From an uncultured Pelagibacteraceae bacterium (GTDB lineage: Bacteria > Pseudomonadota > Alphaproteobacteria > Pelagibacterales > Pelagibacteraceae): a DNA stretch of 64,000 bases. The stretch spans positions 34,152 through 98,151 of the forward strand of contig CACDSN010000003.1 in assembly GCA_902555465.1 (NCBI GenBank), written 5' to 3'. Shown piece by piece: positions 32,742 to 43,300 of this stretch (the stretch's first letter is position 1; each line of letters begins with the position of its first letter). The notes under the pieces were generated by a model. It did not search any database. It saw nothing but the letters and a program-made list of their open reading frames with translations, and was not told the origin of the DNA. A program made the position numbers and the translations under genes.

Positions 32742-35700
32742 ATGAGCAAAAATATATTAGTTCCAGACATTGGTGATTTTGAGAACGTCGAAATCATAGA
32801 AGTATTGGTTAAACAAGGAGATGAGATAAAAATTAACGATCCGCTAATAACTCTAGAAAGTGATAAATCTAGTGTAGAGGTTCCTTCAACTGGACAAGGT
32901 ATAATTGAAAAGTTAAATGTAAAAGTTGGAGATAAAGTTTCAAAAGGTGATTTAATTTTATCAATTAATTCCCAAAATGTTGAGCCAAAGACTAATATAC
33001 CTCCATCTACAGAAAAGATTATTGAGCAAGCAGAAAAGATTTTAGAAAAAGAAAAAAGTAAGAAAGAAGAATTATCAACTGATAATAGTAAAAATTTAAG
33101 AAAACATAAAACGCAAGAAAAAGATGAAAGAATTATTGTGACAGATAGTAAAGATATAGATCCTTTAGAAACAAAGGAATGGATAGACTCTTTAAATGCT
33201 GTTGTTGATAATCTTGGAAATGAAAGGGCTCACTTTCTTTTAAGACAATTAATTGATCAGTCTTATAGAAAAGGATCCAGAATTCCATTTATACAAAACA
33301 CTCCGTATATAAATACTATACCACCTGATGAGGAAAAAAAATCTTCAGGTGATCAAAATATAGAAAGAAAAATTAGATCTTTAATTAGATGGAATGCTGC
33401 TGCAATGGTAGTAAGAGCGAATAAAAAATTTCCTGAACTTGGAGGACATATAGGTACATTTGCATCTGCAGCTACTTTGTATGATGTAGGAATGAACCAT
33501 TTTTGGAGAGCAAAGAATCATCAATTTGGTGGTGATCTAATTTATTTTCAAGGACATTCTGCACCTGGGGTATACTCCAGAGCTTTTTTAGAGGGGAGAC
33601 TTACAGAAGAGCAATTAGATAATTTTAGGCAGGAAGTTGGACCAAATGGTTTATCTTCATATCCGCATCCTTGGCTAATGCATAAGTTTTGGCAATTTCC
33701 GACAGTATCGATGGGCCTTGGCCCAATGTTAGCAATTTATCAAGCACGTTTTATGAAATATTTGATCAATCGGGGTTTAATAAAAGATGAAAATAGAAAA
33801 GTATGGGCATTCCTAGGCGATGGAGAAATGGATGAACCAGAGTCTCTTGGAGCTATTGCTCTAGCTTCCAGAGAAAATTTAGATAATTTAATATTTGTAA
33901 TTAATTGTAATTTGCAAAGACTAGATGGCCCAGTAAGAGGGAATGGAAAAATAATTCAAGAATTAGAGGGAAGTTTCAGAGGATCAGGTTGGAATGTAAT
34001 TAAAGTCATTTGGGGATCTTATTGGGATCCTTTATTAGCAAATGATAAAACTGGGTTACTTATAAAAAGAATGAATGAAGCAGTTGATGGTGAATATCAA
34101 GCCTTTAAAGCAAAAGGGGGAGCTTATGTAAGAGAGAAATTTTTTGGCAAATACCCCGAATTATCTAAATTGATTTCATCTTACAGTGACAAAGATATTT
34201 GGAGATTAAACAGAGGTGGCCATGATCCTCACAAGGTATATGCAGCATATCACAAGGCAATGGAAAATAAAGGAAGTCCTACAGTAGTTATAACAAAAAC
34301 AATTAAAGGATATGGAATGGGTAAATCAGGAGAAAGCATTAATACTACCCACCAGCAAAAAAAATTAGATGTCGATGATCTAATGTATTATAGAGATAGA
34401 TTTGATGTGCCGCTAACTGACGAACAAGTTAAGAATGTTGAATATTATAGACCAAAAGAAAATTCAGATGAAATTAAATACTTAAAAGAAAGAAGATTAA
34501 AATTAAATGGATATCTCCCAGAAAGATCTACGTTTGCAAAACCAATTAAAGCGCCACCTGAAGATATTTTTGAAGTAATGACAAAATCAACTGGTGAAAA
34601 GGAAATGTCAACAACAATGGCACTAGTTCGAATGCTGACTAATCTTTTGAGGGACAAAAATGTTGCATCAAGATTGGTTCCAATAATCCCTGATGAAGCC
34701 AGAACTTTCGGAATGGAAGGTTTTTTTCAAAAAATTGGTATATATGCCCATGAAGGTCAAAAATATGAACCTGTAGATTCGGAACAACTAAGTTCTTATA
34801 GGGAAGATAAAAAAGGACAAGTTTTAGAGGAAGGAATAACAGAAGCTGGATCAATGTCGTCTTGGATAGCAGCCGGAACATCATATACAAACCATGATAT
34901 AGAAATGATTCCTATTTATTTATTTTATTCAATGTTTGGATTTCAAAGAGTCGGGGATTTTGCATGGGCTGCAGGAGACAGTCAAGCAAGAGGTTTCTTA
35001 ATAGGTGCAACTTCAGGCAGAACAACTTTAGCTGGCGAGGGATTACAACATCAAGATGGTCACAGTCATCTCTTGTCCTCGACAATACCAAATTGTGTTT
35101 CATATGATCCAACTTTTTCATATGAATTAGCAGTTATTTTCAGAGATGGACTTAAAAGAATGCACGAAAAGAAAGAAAATATTTTTTATTATATTACAAC
35201 TATGAATGAAAACTATCCACATCCTGCAATGCCAAAAGGAAGTGAAGAAGGAATACTAAAGGGGATGTATAAAATTAGAGAATTTTCAAAATATAAAAAA
35301 ATAAAAATACAATTACTTGGTTCAGGAACAATTTTAAGAGAAATGATAGATGCTGCCGAAATGCTACAAAAAGAATATCAAATAGATAGTGATGTGTGGA
35401 GTGTAACAAGTTTTAGTGAATTGAGAAAAAATGGAATGGAAGTAGAAAGATATAATCTATTACATCCAGATAAAAAAAAGAAAAAGTCTTATATTGAAGA
35501 GTGCCTAGGAAATACTGAAGGTCCTATCTTAGCTGCTTCAGACTATATGAGATTAAATTCTGATCAAATCAGATCTTATATTAATAAAAGTTTTTACTCC
35601 TTAGGTACAGATGGTTATGGGAGGAGCGATACAAGAAAGAACTTAAGAAAATTTTTTGAGGTAGATAAAAATTATATAACAACTTATGCGTTGAGTGTTT

Positions 35701-35795
35701 TAGCAAATGAGCAATTGTTATCTTCTAAGTATGCTGTTGATGCAATAAAAAAATACAAAATAGATGCTGAAAAACCAATGCCTACTAAACTTTAA
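32742..35795 (+). CDS. aceE: Pyruvate dehydrogenase E1 (homodimeric AceE type) with N-terminal lipoyl domain
   Basis: Residues 1-78 lipoyl domain (LITLESDKSSVEVPS); from about residue 138 AceE sequence (ETKEWIDSLNAVVDNLGNERAHFLLRQLIDQSYR..., FLGDGEMDEPES, KTIKGYGMG). Confidence 0.95.
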   Translation: MSKNILVPDIGDFENVEIIEVLVKQGDEIKINDPLITLESDKSSVEVPSTGQGIIEKLNVKVGDKVSKGDLILSINSQNVEPKTNIPPSTEKIIEQAEKILEKEKSKKEELSTDNSKNLRKHKTQEKDERIIVTDSKDIDPLETKEWIDSLNAVVDNLGNERAHFLLRQLIDQSYRKGSRIPFIQNTPYINTIPPDEEKKSSGDQNIERKIRSLIRWNAAAMVVRANKKFPELGGHIGTFASAATLYDVGMNHFWRAKNHQFGGDLIYFQGHSAPGVYSRAFLEGRLTEEQLDNFRQEVGPNGLSSYPHPWLMHKFWQFPTVSMGLGPMLAIYQARFMKYLINRGLIKDENRKVWAFLGDGEMDEPESLGAIALASRENLDNLIFVINCNLQRLDGPVRGNGKIIQELEGSFRGSGWNVIKVIWGSYWDPLLANDKTGLLIKRMNEAVDGEYQAFKAKGGAYVREKFFGKYPELSKLISSYSDKDIWRLNRGGHDPHKVYAAYHKAMENKGSPTVVITKTIKGYGMGKSGESINTTHQQKKLDVDDLMYYRDRFDVPLTDEQVKNVEYYRPKENSDEIKYLKERRLKLNGYLPERSTFAKPIKAPPEDIFEVMTKSTGEKEMSTTMALVRMLTNLLRDKNVASRLVPIIPDEARTFGMEGFFQKIGIYAHEGQKYEPVDSEQLSSYREDKKGQVLEEGITEAGSMSSWIAAGTSYTNHDIEMIPIYLFYSMFGFQRVGDFAWAAGDSQARGFLIGATSGRTTLAGEGLQHQDGHSHLLSSTIPNCVSYDPTFSYELAVIFRDGLKRMHEKKENIFYYITTMNENYPHPAMPKGSEEGILKGMYKIREFSKYKKIKIQLLGSGTILREMIDAAEMLQKEYQIDSDVWSVTSFSELRKNGMEVERYNLLHPDKKKKKSYIEECLGNTEGPILAASDYMRLNSDQIRSYINKSFYSLGTDGYGRSDTRKNLRKFFEVDKNYITTYALSVLANEQLLSSKYAVDAIKKYKIDAEKPMPTKL

Positions 35796-37075
35796 TGGCT
35801 TTAATTGATATAAAAGTACCAAATATAGGAGACTTTAATGATGTAGAGATTATAGAAATATTAGTAAAAGAAGGTCAGCAAATAAATAAAAATGATTCAT
35901 TAATCACTCTTGAAAGTGATAAATCAAGTGTGGAAGTTCCATCTAATCATTCGGGCAAAATATCCAAAATAAATGTAAGAGTTGGAGATAAGGTTTCGGA
36001 GGGAGATTTAATACTTAAGATAGTATCATCCGAAAAACAGAATATAAAAAGTGATAACAAAGAAACCAGTACCACTAAAGAAAATCATAAATCACCTGAA
36101 AAAATTCAAGAAAAATCAGAGATAAGATCCAATACACAAACTATTTCTAATACAAATAAATCAGTATTAGCAAGTCCAAAAGTAAGAAAATTTGCGAGAG
36201 AACTTGGTACGGATATAAGTAAAATTTTGGGGTCTGAAAAATTTGGAAGAGTTACAGAAGAGGATGTAAAAAGTTTTGTCAAAATTGGCATAAATCAAAA
36301 ACATCTATTAAATAATAATGAAGAAAACTATAAGCCACAAATCAAAATTGAATATGAACACTCTGATTTTGGTGATATTGATGTTAAGGATATACCAAGA
36401 ATAAAAAAATTAGCAGCGCCGCATCTTGTAAATTCTTTTAATACAATCCCACACGTTACACATCATGATGAAATTGACATTACTGAAATGGAAGAATTTA
36501 GAAATTCATTAACAGATCACTTTACTGGAGAAAAACTAAAAATTACTCCACTAGCATTTATTATGAAAGCTTTAGTGGGAGCTTTAAAAGAATTTCCATC
36601 TTTTAATTCATCTATTGAAGACATGAGTAGTGGAAAAATTACTTTTAAAAAATATTTTCATATAGGTATAGCTGTAGATACTCCCAATGGTTTGATGGTT
36701 CCTAAAATAAGACATGTTGACAAAAAAAATATTCAGAATCTATCAGTAGAATTAAAAGAGGTTGCTAAAAAATGTAGAGATTTAAAAATTGATAAGAAAG
36801 AATTTTATGGAGGATCAATGACAATATCTAGTCTTGGAGGTATTGGAGGAAGTTTCTTTACACCAATTATAAATTACCCCGAGGTAGCAATATTAGGAGT
36901 TAGTAAATCAAATACAAAACAAATCTTTTTAGGAGATCGATTTACATCAAGAACTATATTGCCAATTTCTTTGTCCTATGATCATAGAATTATTGACGGT
37001 GCAGAAGCTGCCAGATTTTGTAATGAGATTAGGGATAATTTAGGTAAAAATTTTGCTTTTAAATTAGCTGTATAA
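35795..37075 (+). CDS. aceF: Pyruvate dehydrogenase E2, dihydrolipoyl acetyltransferase
   Basis: One lipoyl domain, PSBD (ASPKVRKFARELGTDISKILGS), catalytic domain ending ISLSYDHRIIDGAEAARF. Confidence 0.95.
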   Translation: MALIDIKVPNIGDFNDVEIIEILVKEGQQINKNDSLITLESDKSSVEVPSNHSGKISKINVRVGDKVSEGDLILKIVSSEKQNIKSDNKETSTTKENHKSPEKIQEKSEIRSNTQTISNTNKSVLASPKVRKFARELGTDISKILGSEKFGRVTEEDVKSFVKIGINQKHLLNNNEENYKPQIKIEYEHSDFGDIDVKDIPRIKKLAAPHLVNSFNTIPHVTHHDEIDITEMEEFRNSLTDHFTGEKLKITPLAFIMKALVGALKEFPSFNSSIEDMSSGKITFKKYFHIGIAVDTPNGLMVPKIRHVDKKNIQNLSVELKEVAKKCRDLKIDKKEFYGGSMTISSLGGIGGSFFTPIINYPEVAILGVSKSNTKQIFLGDRFTSRTILPISLSYDHRIIDGAEAARFCNEIRDNLGKNFAFKLAV

Positions 37076-37093
37076 TTATAAGTTTCGTTCTAA

Positions 37094-38002
37094 ATGTCAA
37101 AATCAATTTCTATTTTAAGTGCACTAGGATGTACCATTATATGGGGTACTACATTTATAGCCCAAGATACTGGCATGGAGTTTATCGGACCATATCTATT
37201 TAATGGTGTAAGGTTTTTTGTTGGATTTTTAGTTTTATTACCTTTTTTTTTATATTTTGAAAAAAAAAATATAAATAAGGAGTTAGTAAAAAATAGTAAT
37301 AAATTTTTTAAATATTCGTTTTTAATAGGGGTATTTTTATTTTTAGGATCTGCTTTACAACAAATATCACTTCAATTTACAGATGTTGCCAACGCTGCTT
37401 TTTTTACAATTTTTTATGTACCCATGGTTCCAATAATAGTTTTTTTTCTATTCAAAGAAAAAATTCATTGGAGTAATTGGCCTTCGATAATTTTGTGTCT
37501 TCTTGGTGGTTATTTGCTTACAAACTTTTATGATGCAACTATAAGAAAAGGAGATGCACTTGTTGTATTATGTGCTGTATTTTGGGCTCTTCATATTATT
37601 TATGTTGGAAAGGTAATTAAAAATTTTAACTTACCAATATTGATAGGCCTGATTCAAACTTTAGTTGTCTCTATATTTTCAATCATAGGCGCATTCCTTT
37701 TTGAAGAAATAAATATTGATGGAATATTTAAGCAGACATACCAAATACTTTATGCTGGGATATTATCTGGAGGATTTGCTTTTGTCTTACAAATTTATGC
37801 ACAAAAAAATATTACTCCAACCCCAGCAGCAATAATATTTTCTTTAGAAGGGGTTATTGCAACTATTGCAGCTTGGTTTTTATTAAGTCAAATACTTAAC
37901 TTAAATAATATTATTGGATGCATATTTATAATTTTAGGAGTTCTTATATCTCAAATAGTACCTGAGTTAAAAATAAATAAAGTAAAACAAAATCAAGGAT
38001 AA
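37094..38002 (+). CDS. EamA/DMT-family transporter
   Basis: About ten TM segments; GCTIIWGTTFIAQDTGMEFIGPYLFNGVRFFVGFLVLLP. Confidence 0.88.
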   Translation: MSKSISILSALGCTIIWGTTFIAQDTGMEFIGPYLFNGVRFFVGFLVLLPFFLYFEKKNINKELVKNSNKFFKYSFLIGVFLFLGSALQQISLQFTDVANAAFFTIFYVPMVPIIVFFLFKEKIHWSNWPSIILCLLGGYLLTNFYDATIRKGDALVVLCAVFWALHIIYVGKVIKNFNLPILIGLIQTLVVSIFSIIGAFLFEEINIDGIFKQTYQILYAGILSGGFAFVLQIYAQKNITPTPAAIIFSLEGVIATIAAWFLLSQILNLNNIIGCIFIILGVLISQIVPELKINKVKQNQG

Positions 38003-38734
38003 TAATACTCTGTATATAACAAAAATATTAAGTGAAAAATTTTTCGTATAAATTAAAAAATACTTAATAGTCAGATATGAAAATATATAGGAAAAAATAA
38101 TTCCTAGTATTATATTTAAATTTAGTATTTCCTCTTTTATAAATGTATTTTTTAAAGTTAAAACACTTGCCCCCAACAAAGCAGGGATAGATAAAATAAA
38201 GGATATTTTAGCAGCATCGTATCTATTAAAATTTAAAAACCTAGAGCCGGTTATTACAATTCCAGCTCTACTTGCCCCAGGTATTAAGGCTAAGATCTGA
38301 AACATCCCTATTGTAGATATATTTTTTAAATTTAAATTTCCTTCTAATGACTTAGATGCACTAAATTTATCTGCAAAATATAATAAAATTCCAAAAACTA
38401 ATGTAGACCATGCAATGATTTCAATGTTACGTAAATTTTCATAAATATTATATTCATAAAAAAAATAACCTACTATAATTAAAGGTAGCGAACCGATAAT
38501 AAGTAAATTTAATATTTTCTTATTGTTAGAAAAATCAATTAAGTCTTTCATGAAATAGTGCATGATTGCTATTAGTGAACCTAGATGTAAACTAGCATCC
38601 ATTAAAACTGAACTTTTGTAACTGTTAAAAATATCTGAGAATATAACTAAATGTGCTGATGAGCTAACCGGAATAAATTCTGAGATTCCTTGAATTAGAG
38701 ATAAAATAAGTGTTTGAAGATAAATTAATGACAT
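37967..38734 (-). CDS. uppP: Undecaprenyl-diphosphatase (BacA/UppP)
   Basis: LIQGISEFIPVSSSAHLVIFSDIF, LIPGASRAGIVITGSRFLNFNR. Confidence 0.93.
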   Translation of the reverse strand: MSLIYLQTLILSLIQGISEFIPVSSSAHLVIFSDIFNSYKSSVLMDASLHLGSLIAIMHYFMKDLIDFSNNKKILNLLIIGSLPLIIVGYFFYEYNIYENLRNIEIIAWSTLVFGILLYFADKFSASKSLEGNLNLKNISTIGMFQILALIPGASRAGIVITGSRFLNFNRYDAAKISFILSIPALLGASVLTLKNTFIKEEILNLNIILGIIFSYIFSYLTIKYFLIYTKNFSLNIFVIYRVLLSLILFYFIYF

Positions 38735-38783
38735 TAATTTTTTATTGGTAAACTATATAACTTGAATTTAAAGCAATTCGTTT

Positions 38784-38804
38784 AATGCATATTACATATG
38801 CATT
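38784..38804. promoter_or_regulatory. Perfect dyad upstream of gltD
   Basis: AATGCATAT-TAC-ATATGCATT. Confidence 0.55.
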
Positions 38805-38844
38805 TTTGTTAAAAATATTAAAAAAAAAGGGTTTTTTTTAAAAT

Positions 38845-38865
38845 AAGGTAAATAATACTTACCTT
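38845..38865. promoter_or_regulatory. Second inverted repeat upstream of gltD
   Basis: AAGGTAA-ATAATAC-TTACCTT. Confidence 0.45.
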
Positions 38866-38910
38866 TATATGCTTTTTACATCATATTTAATGATATATAA
38901 GCAGCCCACT

Positions 38911-40350
38911 ATGACAGATAGAATGCTTAAGTTTGTAAAAATAGGTCAGCAAAATCCACCTAAAAGGTCAATAGGTGAGAGAAATAGGGATTTTAACGAA
39001 ATTTATAAAGAGTTTATAGAAGAAAAAGCAAAAACTCAATCAAGCAGGTGTTCACAGTGTGGAGTTCCGTTCTGCCAAGTTCACTGTCCATTAAGTAATA
39101 ATATACCTGATTGGTTAAAATTAACTGCAGAAGGTAGATTAGAAGAGGCATATAGACTATCACAAAGTACAAATAACATGCCCGAGGTTTGTGGAAGAAT
39201 ATGTCCACAAGATAGACTGTGTGAAGGAAATTGTGTAATTGAACAATCAGGACACGGAACTGTTACAATAGGATCTGTAGAGAAATTTTTAACTGAAACT
39301 GCTTGGGAAAATAATTGGATAAAACCTATTGATGTTAAAAACGAAATTAATCAAAGTATTGGGATAATTGGAGCTGGCCCAGCAGGGTTAGCATGTGCCG
39401 AAGAATTAAGAAAAAAAAACTATAAAGTCACCATTTACGATAGGTATGACAGAGCTGGTGGTTTATTAATTTATGGAATTCCTAATTTCAAACTTGAAAA
39501 ACATGTAGTGCTAAGAAGGATTAAATATTTAAAAGATAGTGGAATTAAGTTTGTAAATAATTATGAAGTTGGAAAAGATGAATCTTTTCAAGAATTAAAA
39601 GATAAACATGATGCAATACTTATTGCAACAGGAGTTTATAAAGCGCGAGAAATAGAAATACCAGGAAGTGATTTAGGAAACATTTTTCCTGCAATGGAAT
39701 TTTTGACTACTTCAAATAAAAAAGGATTAGGAGATAAAGTTGAATTATTTGACAGTGGTATTTTAAATGCTGAAGGAAAAGATGTAGTTGTAATTGGCGG
39801 AGGGGATACTGCGATGGATTGTGTTAGAACTTCAGTTAGACAGAATGCAAAATCAGTTAAATGTTTGTATAGGAGAGATAAAGAAAATATGCCTGGATCT
39901 GCACGTGAAGTTTTAAATGCAGAGGAGGAAGGAGTGGAATTTATTTGGTTATCGAGTCCAAAAGAATTTTTAGGCAACAACAAAGTTATGAGTGTTAAGG
40001 CTTCTAAAATGAAACTAGGTGAACCAGATGAAAGTGGAAGAAGAAAACCTGTGGAAGAAAAAAACTCTGATTTTGAAATTAAAGCTGATTTGGTTATTAA
40101 AGCTTTAGGTTTTGATCCTGAAAATTTACCAGAACTATTTGGCGAAAGTAATTTAACTGTATCAAGATGGGGAACTATTAAAGCTGATTTTGATACCATG
40201 GAAACTTCAATATCAGGTGTATTTGCTGCAGGAGATATAGTTAGAGGCGCTTCATTAGTTGTATGGGCGATAAAAGATGGCAGAGATGCATCAGATAATA
40301 TTGATAAGTATTTAAAAAAAAAAATTCAATTAAAGCAAAAAGTTGCATGA
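38911..40350 (+). CDS. gltD: Glutamate synthase small subunit
   Basis: CSQCGVPFCQVHCPLSNNIPDWLKL, GIIGAGPAGLACAEELRKKNYKV. ORF track starts at 38869; M at 38911 (MTDRMLKFVKIGQ) preferred. Confidence 0.95.
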   Translation: MTDRMLKFVKIGQQNPPKRSIGERNRDFNEIYKEFIEEKAKTQSSRCSQCGVPFCQVHCPLSNNIPDWLKLTAEGRLEEAYRLSQSTNNMPEVCGRICPQDRLCEGNCVIEQSGHGTVTIGSVEKFLTETAWENNWIKPIDVKNEINQSIGIIGAGPAGLACAEELRKKNYKVTIYDRYDRAGGLLIYGIPNFKLEKHVVLRRIKYLKDSGIKFVNNYEVGKDESFQELKDKHDAILIATGVYKAREIEIPGSDLGNIFPAMEFLTTSNKKGLGDKVELFDSGILNAEGKDVVVIGGGDTAMDCVRTSVRQNAKSVKCLYRRDKENMPGSAREVLNAEEEGVEFIWLSSPKEFLGNNKVMSVKASKMKLGEPDESGRRKPVEEKNSDFEIKADLVIKALGFDPENLPELFGESNLTVSRWGTIKADFDTMETSISGVFAAGDIVRGASLVVWAIKDGRDASDNIDKYLKKKIQLKQKVA

Positions 40351-43300
40351 AGAGTTTAAGAGAAAAAAATTTAAAAAAATTAAAAGATAATCATGTTTAT
40401 AGTGAAGGCATGGAGCATGATGCCTGTGGTGTTGGTCTTGTTGTTTCAACTGAAGGTAAAAAATCAAGAAAAGTTGTCGAGTCGGGAATAGAAGCTTTAA
40501 AAGCTGTTTGGCACAGGGGCGCTATAGATGCCGATGGAAAAACAGGTGATGGTGCAGGTATACATATTGAGATACCTGTAGATTTCTTTGTAGAAAAAAT
40601 AGAAGTAACAGGTCATACACATGATAATTCTGAGCTTTGTATTGGAATGATATTTTTACCACGAAACGATTATGGTGCACAAGAGGCATGCAGAACCATA
40701 GTTGAAAGTGAGTTAACTAAAAATAACTTTAACATTTATGGTTGGAGACAAGTACCGGTAAATGCATCTGTACTTGGAGAGAAAGCAGAACTAACAAGAC
40801 CAGAAATAACTCAAATACTTTTTAAACATAATGATAAAAAACTTAAAGATAAAGAACTTAATAGAGTATTATATGAAACAAGAAGAGTAATAGAAAAAAA
40901 AACATTAACCAATCAGCTAAATGGTTTTTATATATGCTCATTTAGTTCTAAATCTATAATTTATAAAGGAATGTTCTTGGCCGAGGCTATAGATGATTTT
41001 TATCCAGACCTTAAGGATGAAAGATTTGTTTCAAGATATTCTATTTTTCATCAAAGATTTTCTACAAATACAGCACCAAGTTGGGATCTAGCTCAACCAT
41101 TTAGATCATTAGCTCATAATGGAGAAATAAATACATTAAAAGGAAATATAAATTGGATGAAAGTTCATGAACAAGAAATGCACTCTCCACTATTTAAAAA
41201 TATAGAAAATTTAAAACCTGTTATACCCTCAGGAAACTCAGACTCAGCTTCTTTAGATAATGTATTTGAACTACTTACTACATCAGGACACTCTGCTCCT
41301 TTAGCTAAGTTGATGCTTATCCCTGATGCTTGGTCAAAAAAAAGTAAAATACTTCCAAGAGAACATTTACAATTATTTAATTTTTTAAACAGTTCCATGG
41401 AGCCTTGGGATGGACCTGCTGCTATAGCAGGTACTGATAATGAATGGGCTATTGTTGCTTCTGATCGTAATGGATTAAGACCAATGAGGTATACCGTAAC
41501 AAGAGATAAACTTTTATTTGCTGGCTCAGAAACAGGAATGATTGAAATAAATGAAAAAAAAATAATTGAAAAAGGTAGATTAGGTCCTGGAGAAATTTTA
41601 GGGGTAAGAATTGAGAAAGGAAAAATTTTTAGGAATATAGAAATAAAAAATTATCTGGCCAAAGAGTATAAACATTTTAATAATCAAATAATTGATTTAG
41701 ATAAGAAATTTCCTATACAGAATGAAAAAAGTTTGTTTGAAGGTAATGCTCTTAGAGAAAGACAATATCTATTTGGTTATAGTCTTGAGGATCTAGAATT
41801 AATATTACATCCAATGGCGGAGGATGCAAAAGAAGCAACAGGATCAATGGGAGATGATACTCCATTAGCAGTTTTGTCTGATAAATATAGACCACTCTAT
41901 CATTATTTTAGGCAAAATTTTAGCCAAGTTACTAATCCTCCGATAGATTCATTACGAGAAAATAAGGTTATGAGTTTGAAAACCAGATTCGGAAATCTTG
42001 GAAATATTCTTGATTTTAATAATTTAACTGAAGAAAATATTTATGTTTTAGAAAGTCCAATACTTTCAAATACTCAATTTGATAAATTTACAAATTACTT
42101 CAAAGAAAACCTTAAAATAATTGATTGTACTTTTTCTAAAGAGCAAAGTTTAGAGCAATCTATAGATTTAATTAAAAAAGAAGCAGAAATTGCAATTAGA
42201 CAAGGTGTTAATCAGATTGTATTAACAGATAAAAATGTCTCTGACAAAAGACTTCCTATTCCAATATTACTTGCTGTAGGCGCAGTAAATACTTATTTAG
42301 TAAAGCTTAAATTAAGGGGATATGCTTCAATTAATGTCCAAACTGGTGATGCTATGGATACACATTCGTTTGCAACTATAATAGGAGTGGGTGCAACAAC
42401 AGTAAATCCATACTTAGCATTTGATAGTTTATATCAAAGATTTGATAAAAAATTATTTGGAAACTTTGAATTTGATGAATGTATAAAAAGGTACATTAAA
42501 TCAGTTAATTTAGGTTTACTTAAAATTATGTCAAAAATGGGAATCTCTGTAATAAGTTCTTATAGAGGCGGATGTAATTTTGAAACAGTTGGATTAAGTA
42601 GAACAATTGTTAATAATTTTTTTCCAGGAGTGCTTTCTAAAATTTCTGGGATAGGACTTACCGGTATTGAAAAAAAGGTTAGAAATATTCATGAAAAAGC
42701 TTTTTCAAATTCTAACAATGTTCTACCAATCGGTGGTATTTACAGATACAGAAAAACTGGAGAAACACATCAGTATCAAGGAAGATTAATTCATATGTTG
42801 CAAACAGCTGTTTCCAAAGGTTCGTATGAAATATATAAAAAGTATGCCCAAGGCATTTATGATTTGCCGCCTATAAGTTTACGTGATCTTATTGGATTTA
42901 AAGAAAAAAATTCTATAACATTAGACAAAGTTGAACCATTGGAAGAAATTTTAAAAAGATTTGGCAGCGGAAGTATGTCCCATGGCGCTTTATCAAAAGA
43001 AGCTCACGAAACCCTAGCTATTGGCATGAATAGAATTAAAGGGGCATCTTGTAGTGGAGAAGGTGGAGAAGACAATTCAAGATTTAGAGTTTTAGATAAT
43101 GGTGACACAGCAAACTCAAGAGTTAAACAAATTGCATCTGCAAGATTTGGTGTGACTATAGATTACCTAAATAATTGTAATGAGATTGAAATTAAAATTG
43201 CACAAGGAGCAAAACCTGGAGAAGGAGGTCAATTACCAGGTTTTAAAGTAACTGATGAGATAGCAAAATTAAGATACTCTACACCTGGAGTAACTTTAAT

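Noticed and set aside
39636-40199. 187-aa minus-strand ORF inside gltD
   Set aside because: Antisense shadow ORF fully within a confident gltD frame; sequence is not protein-family-like.
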